A stretch of 64,000 nt of DNA. It comes from Gemmatimonadota bacterium. Its GTDB lineage: Bacteria > Gemmatimonadota > Gemmatimonadetes > Longimicrobiales > Gaopeijiaceae. A model generated the notes under the pieces. The model was given only the letters and a program-made list of their open reading frames with translations. It searched no databases and was not told the DNA's origin. Positions 58,584 through 64,000 of this stretch are shown here, in pieces. The stretch lies in NCBI GenBank assembly GCA_012960225.1, contig DUBS01000019.1, forward strand, positions 1 to 64,000, read 5' to 3'. The number at the start of each line of letters is the position of its first letter. Position 1 is the first letter of the stretch. The translations under genes and the position numbers were made by a program.

Positions 58584-61343
58584 TTTGATGATAAATCTGT
58601 TGTCTGCTGGAGCTTCAAATAGTGCAGTGGCATCTCTCTGCAAATCCAAGTTCCCTGCGAACGCATAATCAGACTGCCGACGTTGCCAGACCAGGAAAAG
58701 CGTCGAGCCCGGCCTGTATTCCCAACGCAGGACAGCGTTGCCCACAAGGGAGCGCACATTAAAGTCTCGATCATGGAAAGAATAATCAGCAGTGCCATCA
58801 CCATCGAAATCGACGTACTGCCTGCCTTCCAAATCGCAGATTCCTGGGCAAGCTACCCCTCCTGCTGTCTTAGAGCCTGCTCCCGAATTGAATTCCAAGA
58901 AATCATAGGACTTCGATGTGGCCAGTTGCTTGTACTGAACGTAGTCACCCGAAGACAGCAGGGGCTGTGCAAAAAGCTGCAGAGATAGCCGGGGAGTGAA
59001 AGTCCAATCTACCCGTGTTTCCATTGATACTGTGCGCCGACTAAGGTCAGCAAAGAGGTAACGAACTCCGAATGTTGGGCTATACGGCATGGTTTGTGTC
59101 GCAGCAACATACTGGTGCCCTGAATTGTCTTCGTTATACCTCGGAGTTACTACAACTTGAAGTCTTTGGGAGGGTTGAACTTTCACATCACTTCGGACTG
59201 TCCAACCACCGCCGACACCCTGGCGGTCATCCTCCATCTCAAAATGAGAGCCGAAGCTCACCGCCTTCCGCCGATCACTACTTAGGTTAACTGACCACTT
59301 CGTAGAACCCGGACGCATCATCATTGGACCCCCGCGAGTCGCAGACCGGCTCATCGCTCGGGGTGTATACGTCCCACTAGTTCGGAGATTCCAGTAGTTC
59401 AGAAATTGACCGTTAGCATTTGCAGTAAAAGCACCCCGGACCCGGGCATCACGCCATGATCCACTAGACCAGAAGTCATCGAGTGCTTCATGGCTCCAGT
59501 TCTGATAAGTCCAGCCACCAAAGCTATAGCCCCGAAATAACCGTCCCGGCACGATCTCCTTGTAATTGATCCTTGCACCAGCGTCGAGTCGCTCCCCGGT
59601 GGGATAAAAACCCAGTTCATTGATCTCGAAGCCATTAGTGATCTGAGAACTCCAGACTGATCCCGTCCAGTGTTCACCCTCCCGTTTTTCCAAATTCAAA
59701 CGCCAGGCAAGTCCACTAATTGTAGTGGCCGTCTCATCTAGGGATGCCCGAGTCGCGTCTGGCCGCTGGAAGTAGTGATTACTTGCCTTTTGAATCCTTG
59801 TTATTGCTTCTTCGGCTCCTCGCACATGACTACCCGTCACATAAGCAAACATTCCGTACTTCCCATCCCGCCACCGGTGGTCAAGTCGGAGGCCCCCATT
59901 AAAAGCCGATGATGCCAGCCAGTTATAGGATTCGTCGCTGGGGAGCGCTCGACGTAAGCCACTCACAAGGCCTCGGACCTGCGAAGATCCATCACCGAAG
60001 TCTTTTGCAAGACTCAGCACCCCTACCTCAGACCGGGGTTCGACAAGGAACTCGTTTTCTGATCCGTCACCAAGAACTCCCTGACCGAACTCATTTCCAG
60101 TGACCGCCCCTAGAACACCAATAGAAAGACCTTTAGCAGTTCTTCCCGACAGCTTTGCGGCACCGAGAATCGTAGCATTCTCAGGGACCTGGCTATGCTC
60201 CGCTTCGTACGGGGCCCGACCGTGAGGAGCACGACCAACCCGCCGGCTGTAAAAGAGCTGATTGTTCTTGCCCGACAGTGTGAAGTCGAAAATTCGTGCG
60301 TCTTCAACGAAGAACGGGCGTCGTTCACCGAGAAATGTCTCGAATGCGCTGAGATTAATCACTGCGGGATCGGCTTCTACTTGACCGAAATCAGGGTTGA
60401 TCGTGGCATCTAGGGTGAACGAGGCTCCTAGGCCATAACTGAGATCGAGACCAATTCTCCCATTTGTAGCAGTGCCATCGAAAAACGGATCTCCCGGAGT
60501 AGCGGGTGCACTGTGGTAATTACTGACGGCGTAGGGAAGGAGCTCAAAGCGTCGAGACGGGTTGTCTACTAGCACACCTTCCATCTCCGCCATCCGGCTC
60601 GCGATGCCTTTCTCAAGTTTTGAGAGCAGAGCGTAGTAGGATTCTTCTGCACTAGCGACACGCCGGCGAAAGAAGTTGATCCCCCAAGTTTGGGGATCAT
60701 CGCTTGCTTCGTAACGAATCTGAGAAAGGGGAATACGGATCTCCGCGGACCAGCCATCCTCATCTCGCTGGACTGCAGAGGACCAAACGGCATCCCATGC
60801 ACCATCCAGCTTGTCATCATCGTATAGGTAATGGTCCCGCTGAACGTTCGCGACACTCAACGAGAAGATGTAACCGGTTAGATGATCACGGTTTGGATCA
60901 AGATGTACAGAGAATTTGTCAAAGATGCCGTCAGAGTCACGCCGAGTAAGCCGTGACACGATCTCCTCCGGCTTAGAATCCCACATCCGAGCACCAATCC
61001 AGATGGCCCCGTCACCGAGAAGAACTCTCACCTCAGTATCATCTTCTGCTGGCTCACCTTCTACTGGTTCCTTCGTTGTGAACCCGGTGAAGACTTTCGC
61101 TGTTCTCCAGTCTGGCTCATCGATACGCCCGTCGATTTCAATCGGTCCGAGTTCCCGGTTAGCATCAAGAGCTTTATTCGAAAGCTCCTCGGCAATCGTA
61201 TTAGATTCCACATCCGCAGGCGTCATTGAATCCAACGAGGGGCGCAGGGACATATCCTGCGTTAGTACCTCCTGTGGAGCGAGGACGGCGAAAGTCATGA
61301 CCGCCAAAAGCGAAGACTTAGAGCAGCCGCTACCTACGAACAT
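58560..61343 (-). CDS. DUF5916 family protein with CBM9-like N-terminal domain
   Basis: A 927-residue exported protein. A signal peptide lies at residues about 1-28. A CBM9-like carbohydrate-binding domain follows (about residues 60-240; RELGPIEIDGRIDEPDWRT, then GWSAEIRIPLSQIRY), then the DUF5916 region with DFGQVEADP and GERRPFFVEDAR, and a long beta-rich C-terminal part ending in aromatic residues (MNYWLGL), as in outer-membrane barrels. Full length for the family. It is a homologue of the truncated gene at the left window edge. Its 3' end is the attachment site of the mini-element and appears intact. It starts directly after the TAXI lipoprotein stop and may be cotranscribed with the TRAP genes. 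Confidence 0.88.
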   Translation of the reverse strand: MFVGSGCSKSSLLAVMTFAVLAPQEVLTQDMSLRPSLDSMTPADVESNTIAEELSNKALDANRELGPIEIDGRIDEPDWRTAKVFTGFTTKEPVEGEPAEDDTEVRVLLGDGAIWIGARMWDSKPEEIVSRLTRRDSDGIFDKFSVHLDPNRDHLTGYIFSLSVANVQRDHYLYDDDKLDGAWDAVWSSAVQRDEDGWSAEIRIPLSQIRYEASDDPQTWGINFFRRRVASAEESYYALLSKLEKGIASRMAEMEGVLVDNPSRRFELLPYAVSNYHSAPATPGDPFFDGTATNGRIGLDLSYGLGASFTLDATINPDFGQVEADPAVINLSAFETFLGERRPFFVEDARIFDFTLSGKNNQLFYSRRVGRAPHGRAPYEAEHSQVPENATILGAAKLSGRTAKGLSIGVLGAVTGNEFGQGVLGDGSENEFLVEPRSEVGVLSLAKDFGDGSSQVRGLVSGLRRALPSDESYNWLASSAFNGGLRLDHRWRDGKYGMFAYVTGSHVRGAEEAITRIQKASNHYFQRPDATRASLDETATTISGLAWRLNLEKREGEHWTGSVWSSQITNGFEINELGFYPTGERLDAGARINYKEIVPGRLFRGYSFGGWTYQNWSHEALDDFWSSGSWRDARVRGAFTANANGQFLNYWNLRTSGTYTPRAMSRSATRGGPMMMRPGSTKWSVNLSSDRRKAVSFGSHFEMEDDRQGVGGGWTVRSDVKVQPSQRLQVVVTPRYNEDNSGHQYVAATQTMPYSPTFGVRYLFADLSRRTVSMETRVDWTFTPRLSLQLFAQPLLSSGDYVQYKQLATSKSYDFLEFNSGAGSKTAGGVACPGICDLEGRQYVDFDGDGTADYSFHDRDFNVRSLVGNAVLRWEYRPGSTLFLVWQRRQSDYAFAGNLDLQRDATALFEAPADNRFIIKMNYWLGL

Positions 61344-62273
61344 TTATCTTTCTGCTACCCAGCGTTGTGTGGCATCGTGGAGCGCGATTGGCGCACTCGA
61401 AAGCCGAGCAAGGTCAATCTGGGCAGCCATAGCGTGTACTTGTTCCAGTGATGCCCGGTCATTAGCGAGAATGTTCAGCAGGATCTCAACCACCTCATCG
61501 TCCAGTGTATCCATAGCAACAATCCAATTATGTACTGCTACCGTCTTGAGAGTTTCCTCCACTCCTGGATAGGCTCCAGCTGGAATCTCGGCAACCGAAT
61601 AGTAAGGATGTTCTTCTCTCATCGACATCACGACTTCTGGATCGACCGGTAGCAGTCGGACACCTGCGAGGGTTGTCGCCTCAAGCACGGCAGCGGCAGG
61701 ATAACCCACGGAAATCACCGCTGCATCAATAGCTCCATCCCGGAGCGCTGACGAGGATTCGCTGAAAGATAAGTAGCGGGGTTCCAGGTCGTCGTAAGTT
61801 AAACCGTGTGCTGCCAACAGATGGCGAGCCATCTGCTCTGTACCACTTCCTGGGGGGCCAACAGAGACTCTCTTGCCTCCGAGATCACCAATTCCCACAT
61901 CCGTGGAATTCCGCGGAACCATAACGTGGGTGAGGTTCGGATACAGTGGAGCAACAATCCTGAGGCCAGGTACGGGTTCCATGTCTCCTGAACCGAATTG
62001 TGCTTGGTACGCAGTCACCGCCAGAACCATCCCAAGGTCCATCTGGCCATCGGCAAGCCGGTTAATATTCTCTACCGAACCACCACTAACTTCTGCAGTG
62101 TACTGCCTTATGGGATCTGCCAGGGACATGCGATTCGCCAACGCACCACCAAGAGGATAGTAGATCCCCCCGGTTCCAGCTGTCCCCAATGACAAGAATT
62201 GCTGCCCATCTCCACAGCCACCTAATAAAAAGAGGCATGCCAGCAGAGAAGTGGCAGGTTTGTTAGATAGCAT
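61344..62273 (-). CDS. TAXI family TRAP transporter solute-binding lipoprotein
   Basis: A 309-residue periplasmic binding protein. The lipobox is FLLGGC (Cys about residue 19). TAXI features are LSLGTAGTGGIYYPLGGALAN, AEVSGGSVENINRL, GKRVSVGPPGSGTEQMARHLL and VISVGYPAAAVLEATT. It delivers an organic acid or amino acid to the fused permease encoded upstream; the substrate is not predictable. ATG 62273 is used because an upstream start at 62294 adds residues before the signal. It is followed at once by the DUF5916 gene. Confidence 0.93.
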   Translation of the reverse strand: MLSNKPATSLLACLFLLGGCGDGQQFLSLGTAGTGGIYYPLGGALANRMSLADPIRQYTAEVSGGSVENINRLADGQMDLGMVLAVTAYQAQFGSGDMEPVPGLRIVAPLYPNLTHVMVPRNSTDVGIGDLGGKRVSVGPPGSGTEQMARHLLAAHGLTYDDLEPRYLSFSESSSALRDGAIDAAVISVGYPAAAVLEATTLAGVRLLPVDPEVVMSMREEHPYYSVAEIPAGAYPGVEETLKTVAVHNWIVAMDTLDDEVVEILLNILANDRASLEQVHAMAAQIDLARLSSAPIALHDATQRWVAER

Positions 62274-62354
62274 TTTCACTCGACCAACTCGCATTTAAAT
62301 CAAGCCACAGAACTGACGTCCATTCTAACTAACAAACAATGGTTTGACTGCAGG

Positions 62355-64000
62355 TCAATGACGGGAGGTAAAGATGAACGCTAACAGAAGCAACCCGAGG
62401 GCATCAGTGGGAAGGCCGGGATGAACTAACGAAATGGCAGCGCACCCAGCGACCACTCGTTCCCAAGCCCTGAGCGGACGGCGGGCATATCCCATACCTG
62501 CAGATGCGAGAGCGATAACCCCTAATAGCCCAGTCACAAAAGCCAACATGATTTCGACAGGGGTGCCTATCAGAAGTAGCTCCGGTCCGTATACAAACAT
62601 AAACGGCACCAGGAACCCCGCCCCTGCTAGGCTCGCAGCGGACATGGCCGTCTTGAGCGCCGGCGATCCGGAGATACCTGCGGCCGCAAATGCAGCCAAA
62701 GAAACCGGAGGCGTCACATTGGAAAGACAGCCGAAGTAGAAAATAAATAGATGGGCTGCAAGCAGCGGAACGCCGAGTTCCACCAGCGCGGGAGCGCCCA
62801 AAGCTGCAAGGACAACGTATGCAGCAGCTGTCGGGAGCCCCATACCAAGGATAATTGAGCCTATCGCTGTCAGCATAAGCGCTGCTAGGAGACTGCCGCC
62901 CGAAATCGTCACTATTAGTTCCGACATGCGGAGGCCAATGCCCGTTAGTGATGCCACACCTACCACAATCCCCGCTGCAGCACATGCTGCAGCAACCTGA
63001 ACAGCGCCACGGCCTCCACGTTCCATAACCTCACCCAATTCAGGCAATGAGGGCCGCGTGGCAGGTCGAAGAAATGCCATGGCTAAAGCGGAGATCACTC
63101 CCCAAAAAGCCGCCCTCATCGGTGAACGCCCCATGGCCAGTAGTAGCACTATGGCCCCCAGGGGCAATAATAGGTGCAGTTTATCACCTATTTTCTCTGG
63201 GCTGGCCTCCCTGACTGGCTCGATACCCATTGCAGAAGCTCGGAAATGGATAGCGGCCAAAAGGGCTGCATAGTATAGGATTGCTGGGATGATAGCTGCA
63301 GCGGCGACCTCCAGGTACGGGATATTCGTCCATGTAGCGAGGATGAAGGCTCCAGCTCCCATCACAGGTGGCATTAATTGGCCACCCGTGCTTGCTGCTG
63401 CTTCAATCGCACCAGCAAAAAATGGTTGGAAGCCTGCGCGCTTCATAAGGGGAATAGTGAATGTGCCCGTCGTTACGACATTCGCGACCGCGCTACCCGA
63501 CAGCGAGCCCATAAACGCACTCGCGACTGCAGCCGTTTTAGCTGGGCCACCCCGAGTCCTCCCTGCCACCTTATTTGCTAACGCAATGAGGAGGGCACCC
63601 CCTCCGGCGGTATCCAAGACGACACCGAAAAGAACAAAGAGATAAACGAAATCCGCAGAGACACCGAGTGGCACACCCCATATTCCCTCGGTTGAGAGAA
63701 AGAGTTGCTCCACAATCCGAGTGGCTCCGTACCCGCGATGAGCGAGGAAACCAGGTAGATATGGACCACTGAACGCATAGGCCAACGCCATGAGACACAC
63801 AGTAACCAGACCCCACCCTGTGGCTCGACGAGCAAGTTCCAGTACTAAGACCACCATCACGCCGCCAGCAACCAGGTCCAGGGCCGTGGGGTTACCAGAA
63901 CGTCTTACAAGTTCCTGGTTCTCAGAGGCAAGATAGAGACACGCTAGTACCGATAGGCCAGCAAGCACCCAATTGAGTGGGCCAATGCGAGGTGGCCCGG
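62355..64000 (-). CDS. TRAP transporter fused permease (DctQ-DctM type), 5' truncated
   Basis: The frame is open to the right window edge, so the start is outside; about 548 residues are visible. It is a very hydrophobic protein with 12 or more helices of the TAXI-TRAP fused large-permease type. Recognisable DctM features are GGALLIALANKVAGRTRGGPAK, SGSAVANVVTTGTFTIPLMKRAGF, GGQLMPPVMGAGAFI and ILGMGLPTAAAYVVLAALGAPALVELG. Transport is driven by an ion gradient using the binding protein downstream. The two genes are separated by about 80 bases and are a standard pair. Confidence 0.92.
   Translation of the reverse strand, partial: GPPRIGPLNWVLAGLSVLACLYLASENQELVRRSGNPTALDLVAGGVMVVLVLELARRATGWGLVTVCLMALAYAFSGPYLPGFLAHRGYGATRIVEQLFLSTEGIWGVPLGVSADFVYLFVLFGVVLDTAGGGALLIALANKVAGRTRGGPAKTAAVASAFMGSLSGSAVANVVTTGTFTIPLMKRAGFQPFFAGAIEAAASTGGQLMPPVMGAGAFILATWTNIPYLEVAAAAIIPAILYYAALLAAIHFRASAMGIEPVREASPEKIGDKLHLLLPLGAIVLLLAMGRSPMRAAFWGVISALAMAFLRPATRPSLPELGEVMERGGRGAVQVAAACAAAGIVVGVASLTGIGLRMSELIVTISGGSLLAALMLTAIGSIILGMGLPTAAAYVVLAALGAPALVELGVPLLAAHLFIFYFGCLSNVTPPVSLAAFAAAGISGSPALKTAMSAASLAGAGFLVPFMFVYGPELLLIGTPVEIMLAFVTGLLGVIALASAGMGYARRPLRAWERVVAGCAAISLVHPGLPTDALGLLLLAFIFTSRH

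Noticed and set aside
1-64000. CRISPR arrays, rRNA or tRNA genes
   Set aside because: No regularly spaced repeats and no convincing tRNA cloverleaf or rRNA segment was found on either strand by reading; a dedicated covariance-model scan was not possible.

Overview
This window is ordinary protein-coding bacterial chromosome: dense genes, roughly 50-55% G+C by eye, no rRNA or tRNA seen, and a small mobile insertion near the right end. The organism is most likely a Gram-negative aerobe, and a Gemmatimonadota-like lineage fits best. That placement is inferred from gene content: two DUF5916 proteins, a large BNR/sortilin-type repeat protein, lipoprotein prolyl oligopeptidase, TAXI-TRAP transporter, YpdA-type bacillithiol reductase, an aa3-type oxidase beside a bd-like oxidase subunit, and a coproporphyrin-dependent heme operon. 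No 16S gene is present to confirm it.

Layout. 0-8.2 kb: C-terminal part of a DUF5916 protein, a small coiled-coil protein, YpdA, a prolyl oligopeptidase lipoprotein and a secreted BNR-repeat protein. 8.3-15.2 kb: YgfZ, SelD (with an in-frame TGA that reads best as selenocysteine), Lon with an acidic insert, a NUDT19-like NUDIX hydrolase and a small lipoprotein. 15.2-23.8 kb: ETF:quinone oxidoreductase, a MoxR-type AAA+ ATPase and its VWA partner separated by mutY, a diheme cytochrome c, a Trm112-like protein, a DUF192 protein and a class V aminotransferase. 23.8-39.5 kb (all minus strand): CtaG, SCO1, a HmuY-like protein, oxidase subunits IV, III, I and II, a cupredoxin-like lipoprotein, three membrane c-type cytochromes, a cytochrome bd-like subunit I with an altered GRQPW motif, a radical SAM/SPASM protein and a double universal-stress protein. 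40.0-43.9 kb: a translationally coupled operon of a zinc-ribbon membrane protein, ferredoxin, Mrp-type ATPase, PCP_red protein and an ABC exporter. 44.1-53.9 kb: hemA-hemC-hemD-hemB-hemQ-hemE-hemY-hemL in one overlapping operon, with hemH just upstream. 54.2-55.9 kb: a secreted RidA-like protein and an amidohydrolase. 55.9-58.6 kb: small membrane proteins and a ~2 kb tyrosine-recombinase element. 58.6-64 kb: a second DUF5916 protein and a TAXI-TRAP transporter running off the window.

How the genes work together. From 23.8 to 53.9 kb the region is devoted to heme proteins: heme synthesis, copper delivery (CtaG, SCO1), terminal oxidase subunits, c-type cytochromes, and a set of proteins joined by a shared PCP_red-like domain (radical SAM protein, stress protein, zinc-ribbon protein) next to an Mrp ATPase and ferredoxin. 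I infer a respiratory-complex supply and assembly neighbourhood.

Main items for a second look: the selenocysteine SelD; the PCP_red-domain set beside the bd-like oxidase; and the mini-element integrated at the 3' end of a DUF5916 gene. That element has 34-bp direct repeats encoding the same last seven residues with synonymous changes, a membrane micropeptide coupled to the integrase and a paralogue of it outside the repeat, a MORN-repeat lipoprotein with a deleted copy, and two hairpins with identical stems but different loops.
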